Source: Tiliqua scincoides
Taxonomy: Eukaryota; Chordata; Lepidosauria; Squamata; Scincidae
Reading direction: 5' to 3'
Length of the DNA stretch: 64,000 bases
Assembly (NCBI RefSeq): GCF_035046505.1
Contig: NC_089830.1
Coordinates: 19,238,061-19,302,060 of the forward strand
In this document: positions 22,250-34,014 of the stretch, in pieces
How the letters are laid out: the number at the start of each line of letters is the position of its first letter
Numbering within the stretch: position 1 is the first letter of the stretch
The notes under the pieces: generated by a model
Database searches by the model: none
What the model saw: only the letters and a program-made list of their open reading frames with translations
What the model was told of the DNA's origin: nothing
Translations under genes and position numbers: made by a program

Positions 22250-22521
22250 CAGCGATTTTCAGCCATTTTCATCTCACAGCACACTGGCAAGGTGCTAAAA
22301 TGGTTAAGGTACACCCATCAGTTTTTCTGGCAATTGACAAGGCAGGGGTTGGACTAGATGACCTATTAAGTCCCTTCCAACTCTATGATTCTAAGGCACA
22401 CTGTGCTGCCAGTGGGGGCTCACATCCCCCAATGGCCCTACTAGTGGATGACTCTCTCCCACAACACATCTACAGGTAATCCGTGGCGTACCAATGTGCC
22501 ATGGCACACTGAGAATCGCTG
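22250..22521 (+). mobile_element. hAT-C non-autonomous copy with nested CR1 tail
   Basis: It begins CAGCGATTTTCAGCC and ends GAGAATCGCTG, with the family blocks 'tttcatctca', 'gctaaaat' and 'ccagtgggggctcac'. The flanking 8-mers agree poorly. A CR1 3' fragment interrupts it at 22345-22392. Confidence 0.75.
22345..22392 (+). mobile_element. 48-bp CR1 3'-end insertion with 6-bp duplication
   Basis: The insert reads 'ggttggactagatgacc...ccttccaactctatgattct', the classic CR1 3' terminus. AAGGCA is present on both sides (22339-22344 and 22393-22398), while the sibling hAT-C copy at 40590 has this site once. It is a very short 5'-truncated retroposition. Confidence 0.8.
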
Positions 22522-22796
22522 CGTTAGCTTTTGCTTTTGCCCTCAAGCTCTCCTCCTCAGTCCTTGCGGTTTTCTGAAACTGGCTTCCCTTCAGTTGAGT
22601 GAGGGAGGCAGCCTGTGATGGGAAAAACTCAGAATGCACATGGGGTAAGAAACCCACTTTCTTTGCATAGGGTTCCGTTTCTCCCCTTTGCTTGGTTCCC
22701 TTAGGCAGACTTGGCTAAGAAACCCAGTGGGCCAGAGGCAGGTCCGTCATAACTGTGGGGGGACCCCAGCAGGTATGTTGGCTGGGTGGGGGCAGG

Positions 22797-22844
22797 CGGT
22801 TGGACTAGATGACCTGGAAGGTACCTTCCAACTCTGTGATTCTA
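22797..22844 (+). mobile_element. CR1 3'-end fragment
   Basis: The same CR1 terminus ('ggttggactagatgacc', 'ccttccaactctgtgattct'), again only about 48 bases long, 450 bases from the previous one. Confidence 0.75.
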
Positions 22845-24324
22845 ACTGTTAGTAGGATGTGAAATGGAGCTGTGTTTGGTGGATTTCTTGAAAGGAACTT
22901 TTACTTTCCTGGAGGGAGCTGCCCACTCATGATAGCTAATAGTTGATGTAGCACCTGTTAAGGAGCAGCCTGTATCTCATTCTGTGATATAGGTGGTTTA
23001 TTTCTACTCTTTTTGTCCTTCTTTAAAAATCAGGAGAGGGTCAGTCTGATAAAAGGACTTGCTCATGACCGTGTAAATTCTTAGGGAGTTTATGGCTGTG
23101 TTGTGACTCTTTGCTCCCAGATCCAAGTTCAGCATAGGCTCCCTTCATTATGGCTATGAGTTCTCTGGGAAGTAGTTGGCAGTGACACTGTTGAGAAGAT
23201 CAACCTTTGAAGTTCGCCCTGTAGATGGGAGTGGAGGCGGTTTGGGAAGGGCCAAACCCTGAGACTCTGCTTCTGTTTACTGTGCCATTTCTTTAAAAGG
23301 AGAAAAGTCGAGCATCTTCTATTTTGTTGGAAGGTCCTTGAAAGGTGATAGTGGGTGGCAACAGTTTCTGGAACCTGCTTTTTTTTCTTTGCTTACTTTT
23401 GAGGTATTAAACCACACCTGTCCAGCTTGTTCCCCAAGAAGGCTACGGCCCTTTGCTCTGCCAAAGTCTGAACGCCGGCAAAATAGCTGGCGCAGACTTG
23501 ATAAGCCCCATTGTGAGACTTGGGGCTTTCCCTGGGGGAACGGGACAAGATCTCAGGTGGCTTCCTGGTGCCTGCTGGATACAGCAGTTGCCACTTTGGT
23601 GCTGCTGCTCCATTGGGCACTGGGAAGCTGAGGATTGGGCTGTGAGTCTGTGCTTCCACCACTTTCTGATGCGTGGGGTCGACGAGGCCTTAGTTACTCC
23701 TTAGGTATTCTGACTCTGCTGCACTCGTAGCTTGGGTTGCCTGCTTGCAACCCTTTGAATATATATAGACACTTCCTACGTTATGGATGGTTGGTGCTTT
23801 CATGCAGGCTCAGTACATCCTCTGGTGAGGTGCTTTTGTGCAGTTGCAGTGGTGCTGGTCCAGCAAGAACTAGATGGTTCAAGTTATGTATGTTCCAACA
23901 AGTACGTACAGACCCTTGGAACCTGATCTGTACAGTAGTAGGGGTTTTATGCCTTGATACAGCAGCAGCCAAGGCAGCTGCTGCCCCCCCCCAAGCTGGC
24001 CCCGTTGTTCAACTCCTTGCCTCGTCTCACGTTCACCAGTGACGACCTTTCTTGCAGTCAAGGTCTGCTCTGGTTTCTACCTCATTTGTTTCCGACAAAG
24101 CTGGGGGATTCTGAGCTGTGTCAGAGACTGTGTATGGAAGCAGGCCTGGGTTGAGTGTCCCACAGTAATTAATACGAAGAACTGTGCAAAGAGTGGGGGA
24201 GGGCAGTTCTAGTTTCAAGGCATCGCAGGTGCCTGTTCTGCAGGAAGTGAAACTGCCTGTTGTGCAAGGCGAAACAGATCTCAAGGAAGGGAATGGGTGG
24301 GTTAAGCAGAGTTTCCAAATAAGG

Positions 24325-24702
24325 TGGGCCCTCTGTATCCACGGGGGATCCGTTCCAGAAACCCCTGCGGATAGTGGAATTGTGGGGGGCTGGCACAGTG
24401 CCACAATTACTCACCTGGAGGTCATGCTGGCTTCCCAGTCTCCTTGGAGGGCCTCCTGGACGTGACCGGAAGCCTCTTCTGGTTGTGTTTGGAAGTGTTC
24501 TAAGACCTAGGGAGGCTGTGTGCAGTGTCCCTGTGCCTCAGAACACCTCCAGCCATGACCAGAAGCCTCTGGTGTGATCCAGAAGTAACTTCTGGTCACG
24601 TCCAAGAGGCCCTCTGTGTCCCTCTACCGCACAGGCTTGGGGTCTGTGTATTCTCAAATCCATGGATGCCGAGCCTGCAGATAAGGAGACCTCCTTAAGG
24701 AG
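24325..24702. mobile_element. Possible DNA transposon relic
   Basis: The left end 'ggccctctgtatccacgggg' and the right end 'ctgcagataaggagacctcc' look like diverged inverted ends (the right end reversed reads 'ggaggtctccttatctgcag'). The inside carries related phrases such as 'cgttccagaaacccctgcgg' and 'atggatgccgagcctgcag'. This resembles Tc1/mariner-group MITEs of other vertebrates, but no clean target duplication is seen. Confidence 0.35.
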
Positions 24703-25338
24703 GTCTGTTGGCCCTGGAGACTAGCTTATGTGCACGGACACTCTCTCTCCCCATGTGCCTTGATCTACCCGAGACTGCTCCAGTGCACTTGGTTGCTTCA
24801 GGCAGGAAAATCACCATGTCCCAAGAAGGATGCTTATTGGGGCATTGGTGTATGGTGTTTTGACATTGAATGACCCACCGCCAAAGGTGATAAAGGCACC
24901 CTAACATTGACACTGGAGTTCACGAACTGCTGGTTCTGATAAGGTTCCCAGCAACAAAAGGCAATCATTTGCCAAATACTTTAGCTGTTCACATGGAAGC
25001 GAGTAAGTAATAGAAGTTTGTCCTTGATTCCCAGCTAGCACTGTGCTTCTTGGTGACCTTGAGGTGCTTTGATGGTTCTGCCAGCTGGGCAGCAACTTAT
25101 GTGTTTGCATGTTCACACAAATGTGTCAGAAAAAGGCCAAAGTTGACTGCTGGCACCTGCCATCACAAACACGAAACTTTCCCATAACGGTCTGGTGGTT
25201 CTTAGCCTTTATGGTGGCAGTGACATCCCAAATTGGTGTTCTCGCAACAGAGAAGAGGGTCTTCTTCAGTGTGGTTGCAAATGCTGAGTGATTTGTGATC
25301 TGTTTCTGTCTCTTTTCAGTGGATGCTTAACCCTAGAA

Positions 25339-25683
25339 CAGTGTTTCTCAAACTGTGGATCAGGACCCACTAGGTGGGTCGCAAGCCAATTTCAGGTGGG
25401 TCCCCATTCATTTCAATATTTCATTTTTAATATATTAGACTTGATGCTACCATGGGATATGACTGAATTTGGGGAAATGTTACAGACCTTAATTTTTAAC
25501 AAGGTTTATATTCTTTTAACAATGATAGTAAATGGGACTTACTGCTGGGTAAGTGTGGGTAGGATTGCAGCCTAGAATTGTTAAAAATGTTCCTGCTTCC
25601 AGTCATGACATCACTACCAGTGGGTCTTGACAGCGTCTCATTCTAAAAAGTGGGTCCCGATGCTAAATGTGTGAGAACCACTG
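25339..25683 (+). mobile_element. hAT-A non-autonomous DNA transposon
   Basis: It starts CAGTGTTTCTCAAACT and ends GTGAGAACCACTG. Flanking 8-mers CCCTAGAA and CCCTAAAA match at seven of eight sites, supporting a hAT target duplication. The body aligns with 3084-3447. Confidence 0.85.
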
Positions 25684-26245
25684 CCCTAAAAGCTGTACTG
25701 GCAACCTGACCAGCCTACAGTGACGCACCAAATCCTACTGCTTAGACTTCTGGGATTCCACAGATTTGTGCATGGGTATCCCTTCTTCCTTTTCCCCATG
25801 ACTTCCCCTAATGCAATGCATGCCTTTTAATGAACTTACTGCTGCCAGGTTTATGAGGGTGGGGCTCAAGAGCCCTCACTCCATTATTGCACTCTTGGCT
25901 CGGATATCTCATCTTGAGGTTTCCTGGGCAATTTCCTTGTTCCTTCTTGAACATTAAAAACTGGCATTGCTCCCGGGTCCCTGTTGTATTCGACAGGGTG
26001 TCGCCTGTCATAACTTCTGGCAGTAACATATGCTGTGGGGAGTGTACTGGAAACCTGCGTCAAGAATTATTCTCATTTTATAGCTATGGCACCCGCCCTT
26101 CTGTGTTGCAATCCATGTTCTCATATTCCCATTCTATTACCTGCCATGCTCCATGCCATGTCAGAGGCAGTTTGTACTAGGGTGAATTCTTGGGGGCAGG
26201 GGGAAAGATAGTGACAGCATTATTTAAAGATTAATGGTGTAGTTA

Positions 26246-26400
26246 GTGGGTCAGAGGGCGGGCTTGTGTTTGGTGTTGGTGGGAGATACGGGTTCAAATC
26301 CTAGCTCAGCCATTAAACACACTGGGTGACCCTGGGCTAGTCACATGTACTCTGCCTACCTGGTAGGGTGGTTGTGAGGATGACATGGGAGGGTGGGATG
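26246..26400 (+). mobile_element. tRNA-derived SINE-a copy
   Basis: It has a B-box-like 'gggttcaaatcct', then 'ctcagccatta', 'actgggtgaccctgggc' and 'ggttgtgaggatgac'. These are the blocks of the better copy at 41520-41735. The A-box end is degraded. Confidence 0.7.
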
Positions 26401-26447
26401 GCTGATGCAGTATGTCTTCCTAAAGGCCTTGAAAGAAGGTGGAGGTA

Positions 26448-26791
26448 CAGCATTACCTTGACTTTCATCCACTTGACTTTCATCGCTTTGCTCTTTCAGC
26501 AGTTTTCAATTCTATCCACGTTTCAAATTCTGTCCATGTGCTTTCCTCTTTCACCCTGTTTCACCCAACCTTCCACAACATTCATCGAAGTTCTTAAGTT
26601 TATTATTATTTTTTGAAATACCGGTTTATTTAGGTTTTGCGCATGTTCACGTGTGCTACGTAGTTATTGATGTTTTTCGCCTATCCATAATACATTTGCA
26701 AGCTAGATGAGGATATGCTTTGACATTCATCCTTTTTTGACTTTCATCCATACTCCGGTCCATAACCAGAAAAAAGTGCAAGATATTGCTG
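26448..26791 (+). mobile_element. Tigger/pogo-like MITE, copy 1
   Basis: It begins CAGCATTACCTTGAC and ends CAAGATATTGCTG, flanked by TA on both sides (26446-26447, 26792-26793). CAG-starting ends with a TA duplication fit the pogo/Tigger branch of Tc1/mariner. It contains no transposase frame. Copy 2, in the same orientation, lies at 28330-28664 on the other side of the first coding exon. Confidence 0.85.
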
Positions 26792-27632
26792 TAGTGATGA
26801 ATAAAAGGATAAGAAATAATTTTTTCTTGCCTGACAACTGTGATGCTATTTTTGATCTGTAGCTGCCTGGCTCCATTTTTGGTATTTCCTGAATTTGGGG
26901 ATGGGGGGAATAGTCAGTTAGAATCTTTTCTCTCTCCTCCCCCCAACACATTTTTCTCCACCAGGTGTTTTGACATGATATTCTCCTGTGCCCGGATCCC
27001 CTCCCTCCCCCACCGCTTCTCCTTTCCTGCGACTAAGGGTTCCTATGCAACCACTGAGGCAGGGAGGTGAAATTGGCTGCTCTGTGTGGCCACACACCTG
27101 CTTGCATGCTAAAGTCTGCAGTGAGGCAGTGCTAGTGCATATAATGATTGGTTGGGTCAAGATCTAGATATGCCATGGGGAAGCTATCTAGAAAACTTGC
27201 CCTGCTCTTGGCTTCTTGCCTGCATCATGCGCACAAGCACATGAATAGGAAACAGTGGTTTTTGGCTTGCATCCCAGCTGGTAGGAAGGTTATCTGTGGA
27301 AAGGTTGGGTTAACTCATTTAAAGAATTTGAAGTCTATTGAAATGCACATGAGAGAAAGCATACGTTGTGTTTTAGATGATGGGCATATGTCTGTGTTGC
27401 AGGTGATGCCATCCTAGGAGAGGCATTCCCTCATCTCTCACAGAATGCCTCTTCTAAAATGGCAGCCATTGCCTGCCTGTTTTTTTTAAATCTGTAACCT
27501 GATGAATCAGGGCGATTTTTTAGCTGTGTCTTTTAATCTGATGAATTGACAGAATGTTGACCCTGACCCTTAATTTCTTCTTTTGCTCCTGGCAGGTTAC
27601 CAGCTTCAGCCACCGCTGAGCCCAGCTGCACC

Positions 27633-27721
27633 ATGGATAGATGATTTTGGCCCCGCCCCCGCCATGCTGCAGTCACGTGCCCGCTACCTGCTGCTCTTCC
27701 TGGGGGTGCAGCTGGTGGTGA
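27633..27721 (+). promoter_or_regulatory. Two overlapping upstream ORFs in the B4GALT3-like leader
   Basis: uORF1 (27633-27644) is ATG plus two codons and TGA. uORF2 (27641-27721) starts inside the uORF1 stop, the two sharing ATGA, and runs 26 codons out of frame across the main ATG at 27664. If the exon is transcribed as modelled, ribosomes would reach the main start mainly by leaky scanning. This is seen directly in sequence; an effect on expression is inference. Confidence 0.6.
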
Positions 27722-30700
27722 TGGCCCTGCTGTACCGCGAGGGCTACCGCAGGAGAGTTGCCTATTTCTTAGGCATCTTCTACAAGGGGGGCACATCGAC
27801 TCTGTTGGGTAGCCTACACAACGTCTCACTGTCGGGGGATGTCTACGCAAACCTGAGCCTGATCGCCCGGCCCCCTTTGCCCCAAGAGGACCTTCCTTAT
27901 TGTCCTGAGACATCTCCTTTCCTTGGTAAGGGAGTTGGGAATCCTATGTTCTTTTGAAGTTTTGGGAAGGAACTAGGTTTTGGGTTTTCTCCCAGAATTA
28001 GCTGGATCAGATGGCACTGCAGGAATAGATGCACAGAACCTGCAAATTACTCTTTCAGTGCAGATTTTTAAACCATTTTAGCTCAACATTGCACATACGC
28101 AATAGGGGCCAAATGTGTACACTTGTGGGCTGGGCAGAACGGGTTAAGTGACACTGAACTCTCCATTGGCAAGCCAAGGATACTGAACACAAAAATGATG
28201 GAGTCTGTTTTCAGTTGACTTGGTCAAAATGAACCTGCCTGATAACTCTTCCAGTTTGGTGACCCCTTTTCATATTCTTTTGCCATCTGAGTTGTCGTGG
28301 GTGGGACAGAAAGCAGGCCTTCTCAATTACAGCAATACCTTGACTTTCATCCACTTGACGTTCATCGCTTTGCTCTTTCGTTTTCAATTATAACCACATT
28401 TCAAATTTCGTTCACGTGCTTTCCTCTTTCATCCAGTTTCATCCAACCTTCCACAATGTTTGTCCATGTTTTTATGTTTATTTTCCTTTTATTTCTGTTC
28501 ATTTATGTTTTGCATGCATTCACATGTGTTATGTAGTTATTCAGCATTTTCCACTGGCCACAATAAATGTGTAAGCTAAATAAGGCTATGCTCTGACATT
28601 CATCCATTTTTGACTTTCATTCATGCTCTGGTTTATAACCAGACGAAAGTGCAAGGTATTGCTGTATGTCCAGATTATGGAATAGTCTGTCTGAGGAGGT
28701 ACACCTGGCCTCATCACTGCCTACTTTCTGTGGAGCAGTGAAGACTGTTTTATTCTAGTGCGCTTTCCACTGATATTGTACCTCAGAATGTCAAATGGAT
28801 TCTCTTTTACATCCTATACATATTGCTTTATATAAATATAACCCATCTATATGTGTGATTTTGTTTATATGTGAGGTGCTTTGTGTTCAAAGGCAGGATT
28901 ATTGCAATAAATAATGCCGGTTAGTGAACTTGTTTGCTGATGAAGAGCTCAGTGTTGCCCCAAAGCTTGCATCATCTTCACACTCCTAACTGATCTAGTG
29001 ATGGAGAACTTCATGGCCTCGTTGTTGCCTGTTTTGCAAAGCAGCAGCTTGTGAGTGCTGGCAGGATGCTCACAATTGTCTGTGAATTTCAAGAGAGTGG
29101 TTCTTTATGCCCAGTGTTCTTCTCTGGTTAGGTATTTGGCATCTGATAAAGTGAAAATGGTTCACAGAGGAACATATGTATGAGTGCAATTCTAACCAAC
29201 TTTCCAGCACTGGCATAGCTGTGTCAGTGGGGCATGTGTGGCATCCTGAAGTTGGGTGGCAGTCACAGAGGCCTCCTCAAGGTAAGGCAATGTTTGTTCC
29301 CTTACCTCAGAATTGCATTGCCCTTAGCTTGGTGCTGGAAAGTTGGTTAGGATTGTGCCCTAAGTATATAAGAATATAGGAACTGAGCATGAGAGTAACC
29401 TTGTATGGTCTTTTTAATACAAAATGAAAAGTGTTTGATTAGAGTCGGGCATTGCTAAGACTGCAATCCTAACCACACTTTCCTGAGAGTAAGCCCCATT
29501 GAACAAAATGGGACTTACTGCTGAGTAGACCTGGTTAGGATTGTGCCCGAAGTCAGAGTCTTGGTCTAGCTAGCTCTAGATTGTCAACAATCTAGGTTTT
29601 TTTTTTTTTCCCTTGCTCCACCTGGAAATGCCTGGACTCAAACCTGGGATCTTCTGGATGCAAACCAGGTGTGCTTCCACTGAGCAACAGCCTTTCCCCA
29701 TGTCTGCCGAGGATCTTAATATTCAAATCGCCTCCGTGGATCGGAATCAGGATTGCAAGAGCTGTTTGCCAGACTTCCCAGTTTGCTGTTGGGAGTGCTC
29801 TGATCTTTTATGATTTCGGCAGATGCCCTTGGGAGTTTTAGTGGTGGCAGTCAGGTCCCATTTTAGATACAGACCTTGTGAGGAGGGTGGAGTGGGGGGG
29901 GGGAAGTTTACTTCACAAGTTGTCCTGTTTATAAGGTGCAAATATGTGTCTGTTCCTTGCTGATTCCATTTTTCTGCCAGCCAACAATGGACACATAAGC
30001 AGTCTTATGATGAGAGTCTTTTCCCACCTTAAAGACAAACCAGAATCGGCTTTCTAGCTGCTGCAGAACTATTGCTTTTGTTGTTGTTGCAACAGAAGTT
30101 ATAACTAGAAACAGCTTTCTGTGCCCTTGCAGTGGAGTAGATGTGCTGGAAGTGTTATGGGTTGTTTAAATGATCAACAGCTGCATACCTTGATGCCTTG
30201 CATACTATCTATTGCTAAGCCCCACGTTCCAAACAGTCCATCTGACCTGCGTATGAGTTGTCACTACTTGTGTTTGGAAGTCCAGGTCACCACAGGTATC
30301 ATCCCCCTGGTCTTGGTGTGCCACACACTGAGAGGGAATCTGATTTGCTGCCTCTTACCTGCAGGAGGTCCCATCCGGGTAACGTTCCCAGCAGGGTTGT
30401 CTCTGGAAGACATTGTGCGGAAAAATCCCTATGTGAGCAAAGGAGGGCGCTACCACCCTCCCGACTGCGATTCCCTCCACAAGACGGCAGTCATCATTCC
30501 CCACCGCAACCGGGAGCAGCACCTCAAGTACCTGCTGTACTACCTGCATCCTTTCTTGCAGCGGCAGCAGCTCAACTATGGCATCTACATCATTCACCAG
30601 GTCTGTGGGGGTGCAAGGCAGGAGTCTTGAAAATCCAGGAACGGGCACCTCCTGTCCATACAGCATTAACCTAGGAAGGAGGCGAGATCTGGGGCAGGGA

Positions 30701-33700
30701 GCGCTGATGCAGGAGTCGCAGGTCTTGGCAGTTTTTCCCCAGTTGTAGGGAACTCTGGAGGGTACTGAGGCCACTGCCTACTCTCCAGATCTTATTTCCC
30801 TCCTGTTGGGAGAAGAGGGGGCAGGGCAGCAACTCCAGGGCCCTGCTCTTGTAGGGAATGGGGAGTGCTCACTGGAGGCCTGGCAAGACAATGGGAAGGG
30901 GTTGCCCAGGACATATCTTGCAGCAAGTGGAAAGCAATTATTCCTTCCCAGCCAACGTTGCAGGGATATGTGGCTTCCCTCATGAATTTGGATGCTCTAG
31001 GGCAGTAGTCTTCAACCTTTTTTCGTGCCATGACCCCAATAAAATAAATCTGGGGGCCCACCGCTGATCATATCCCCCATCCCGGACTCAATCCACCTGC
31101 ACCATTTCCCCCTACTTCTGGTGTCTTCACAACAAACCTGTGAGATAGTGGCCTGAGCACGGCCAGCTTTAGGAGCTGCACTGCCAAGATAATGAGAAGA
31201 GGCTGTGCAGGATTATATCAAGATAAGGCAGTACCATTATTGGATTGGATCCAAGCCCTCTCTTGCAGTCTTAGCAAGGTTGCCACGACCACTCAAATGA
31301 GGCTTCACAAAGCAAAGGTTCCCACCATAATGCAGATGTAGAATGGCGATTGGGGGTGGGGACTGAAAGGGGAGTAGCAACCAATGGTTGGCGTTTAGCA
31401 AAGTCCTTGAAGAGGAAGCAGATGAGCTGGGAAATCTTTGTTGTGGGCAAATGAGGACCTGCTGGAGCGAAGTCCATGAAATGAAGAAAAGCAGGATGCA
31501 AATTAAGTCTGTCCAGGTGGCTTGGTGCTGGAGGAGCCATCAGGCCTTTAGGACTGAGCAGGAAGCAAGGGCACCACATGAATACAATCTTGTACAAGCC
31601 ACCATCCTGAATGAGAGTGAGCTTTGTAGGGAAACTAGTGGGAATGTGAAAATCTGGGAAGCATGGTGTCTGTGTAAGCATGTGTGCTGCCCTATGACTA
31701 TCCCGTCCCCTCCCTCAGGCTGAGAACTACACTTTTAATCGGGCCAAGCTCTTGAATGTGGGCTTCAAAGAAGCCATGAAGGACGAGGACTGGGACTGCA
31801 TGTTCTTCCATGATGTGGACCTCATTCCTGAGGATGACCGCAACTTGTACATCTGTGACCGTTTCCCCAAGCATGTGGCAGCTGCCATGGACAAGTTTGG
31901 TTACAAGTAAGGTTATTGGGAGACTGGTTTCTTTCCGGGGGACTGCTTCTCTCTGCCCTTCCCCCAGCTTTCCTCAGTAAGGCCTAAAACTAAGGAGTAC
32001 CAGTGTAGTGCAATGGTGTTAATAGGAGTGGAGAGGCTGGAGTTCAGATTCCCACTCAGCCATGGAGCTTGCTTGGGTGACTTTGAGCTGAGTTACATAC
32101 ACTTGGCCTTGACCCTACCTCAGAGTGACTGCCAGGGCTATTTTGAGGGTGGGAGAGAGAACATTGCACATTGCCCTGAGTTCTGTGGAGGAAGGGGTGA
32201 GATAAAAATGGAGCTTGTTAGTGTCCAAATGTAGCTAAGTGCAGGCTGGGTGTGGAGGAGGACATGATGCTTATGACTGGTGGATTACCTAAAAATAAAT
32301 GTCCATTAAAAACAAAATTATTCTGGCAGGCTTCCCTACAAGACTTACTTTGGAGGGGTTTCGGCACTCAGTCCAGAGCAGTACATGAAGATGAATGGCT
32401 TCCCCAACAACTACTGGGGCTGGGGAGGTGAAGATGACGACATTGCCGTCCGGTAAGTATTTTCCTGACAGGTGTGTCCACTTTCAGCCATTCAGCATCA
32501 GCAGCCCATCTCAGGGCTTTAGTTCACTTGGAGGTGGGTTAACCCCCCCCCCCCAAATGTGCAAGGGACAATAGTGCAGCTGTGGAACAGAACCATAGGA
32601 ACGGGCTCCCAAGTCCTTTCCCTTGGATTACGGCACAGGTTCTGTACAGACTGTAGATCTTGGCAAGGAGAGAATGGGTGAGATGAAGGCAAAAGCGAGG
32701 GTGCCTGAGTATGCTTGGTTGAAAAATGTCATTAAGTGAAACAGAGCCGCTTTGAAGGCATTGAAGTCACGCATGGCGTGGGTGTGCCGTGGCCACAGGG
32801 AAGAATGCGGGATTGTGCAGATACATCATACAGGCCCCTGCTGACACTATCACTTCATCTTAGGGTGGCACTGAGTGGGATGCTCATCTCTCGTCCATCT
32901 ATTCAGTATGGCCGTTACCGTATGATCAAGCACGGGCATGACAAGGGCAACGAGCAGAATCCTAAAAGGTGAGTGGCTGGGGGAAATACGTGAAGAAACT
33001 GGGTCTGGACCATCACAGACCATGTAGATTGGTCCCCTGCAGAGCTGGCAGCAGGTCTGAGCTCTCCTGCCTTGCAGTCTCCATCTGCAGAGTCTCTAGG
33101 CTCTGGTGCATCCCATCTCCAAGATGAGGGACTCTTGCTGAACAATTTGATTTACATTTGTGTTAAGCTTGAGATGGTGAAGTCTCTGATGCTGATTTGC
33201 CCAGCTGGTCTGGTGCCACGGAATCAGACGGATTCCGGATTGAGTAACGGATCAGTTACTCAAGGAATAAAATAGTCAGTTTGGCTGGGCTTAAAACAAT
33301 CACATATGATAGGCTGAGTGCTAGGAAGGGGTCTTGAAATGTAAGGAAGTTAAAATCAGGGAGCCCACAGCAGTTAGAGGAAGGATTACCTTGCTTGCTT
33401 TCATGCTGCAATTTTCCTTACCTGCTATGTATTCAGGTGCAGATCTTTCTCCCTTGCCTACTCACACCCTTTCCACCAGTAATGTGTGGTCTCTTCCCCC
33501 AGTCCCTTCAGCTCAATGTCTCCACTGCTTTTTAAGCCACCCTGGCTCTTGACCAGCAGTGTTGTATCTCTACTCGCCTTTAAGCACTGTGGGGTTCTAA
33601 AGAAGCACCTTGTTAAACCATTATAAGCACTCTTGTGCCACCATGAAATTTTGCTATACTTCAGCTATGGAAAACCCATGATTGTGCATCCTTCTCCCTG

Positions 33701-34014
33701 CCCCTTAACCATGTTGCAAACATTCAATATACAGTTTTGTGTCATTTGAAATATGTAAAAAAAACAACACTGATGCATGAACCTTGGGACCTGCCGCGGG
33801 GGGAAGAAGGGGAAGCAGGAAAACTGTTCTGGCCTCAACTTCTTCCTGCAAATTTTCTTACAGGTTTAATTTGCTGGCCAAGACACGGCGATCGTGGAAG
33901 CAGGACGGGATGAACACCTTGGAATATCAGCTGCTCTCTAAGGAACTCCACCCGCTCTACACTAACATCACCGTCTTCATTGGCACTGAGAAAGGAATGC
34001 ACCACTCCACATGA
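27664..34014 (+). CDS. B4GALT3: Beta-1,4-galactosyltransferase, B4GALT3-like
   Basis: This type II Golgi enzyme transfers galactose from UDP-Gal to GlcNAc ends of glycans. Coding exons: 27664-27925, 30365-30600, 31719-31906, 32330-32452, 32864-32968, 33864-34014; all have GT-AG introns and compatible phases, giving 354 residues. A hydrophobic anchor (about 8-23) follows a short cytosolic start. The catalytic part holds IIPHRNRE (131-138), FNRAKLLN (172-179), the metal-binding DVD (198-200), YFGG (Tyr235, the position that keeps donor use to galactose), WGWGGEDDD (258-266) and His293, the third Mn ligand. N-glycosylation sites include Asn53, 63, 169 and 339. The '[15 protein letters not shown]' and '[15 protein letters not shown]' stretches are closest to B4GALT3 as I recall it, but the Pro-rich C-terminal tail of human B4GALT3 is absent. 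The start was chosen for its good context (CCGCCATGC) just before the anchor. A separate B4GALT3/4-type paralogue is possible. Confidence 0.9.
28330..28664 (+). mobile_element. Tigger/pogo-like MITE, copy 2
   Basis: CAGCAATACCTTGAC at the left, CAAGGTATTGCTG at the right, with TA on both sides (28328-28329, 28665-28666). The ends of this copy are better matched to each other than those of copy 1. Internal blocks ('ttcatcgctttgctcttt', 'cacaa', 'gtgctttcctctttca') align with 26448-26791. Confidence 0.88.
29182..29360. mobile_element. Second copy of the 201-bp MITE family
   Basis: It starts GAGTGCAATTCTAACC and ends GGTTAGGATTGTGCCC, with internal blocks 'gggcatgtg', 'gcatcctgaagttggg', 'ggcctcctcaaggtaagg' and 'tgtttgttcccttac' shared with 8887-9087. 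It is in intron 2 of the B4GALT3-like gene. Confidence 0.7.
29459..29548. mobile_element. 90-bp hairpin MITE, abutting a SINE
   Basis: The arms 'ctgcaatcctaacca' and 'tggttaggattgtg' and the inner arms 'gagtaagccccattg' and 'aatgggacttactg' make it almost one hairpin. It is exactly 90 bases, like the copy at 43341. The left triplet is TAA and the right is GAA, so one duplication may have mutated. Confidence 0.75.
29549..29710 (-). mobile_element. tRNA-derived SINE-b copy
   Basis: Read on the - strand it shows a tRNA-like head: 'ttgctcagtggaagcac' (A-box region) and 'cccaggtttgagtcc' (B-box region), then the shared body. It matches 43316-43600 and 54065-54242. It sits directly beside the hairpin MITE. 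Confidence 0.7.
31995..32225 (+). mobile_element. tRNA-derived SINE-a copy
   Basis: Blocks 'accagtgtagtgcaatgg' (A-box like), 'ttcagattcccactcagcca' (B-box region), 'cttgggtgac', 'ccctgagttctgtggaggaa' and 'gataaaaatgg' follow SINE-a order. It is in intron 4 of the B4GALT3-like gene. Confidence 0.7.

Noticed and set aside
31003-31250. Possible further hAT copy starting 'cagtagtcttcaacc'
   Set aside because: Only the left end looks hAT-like; no matching right end or duplication found.
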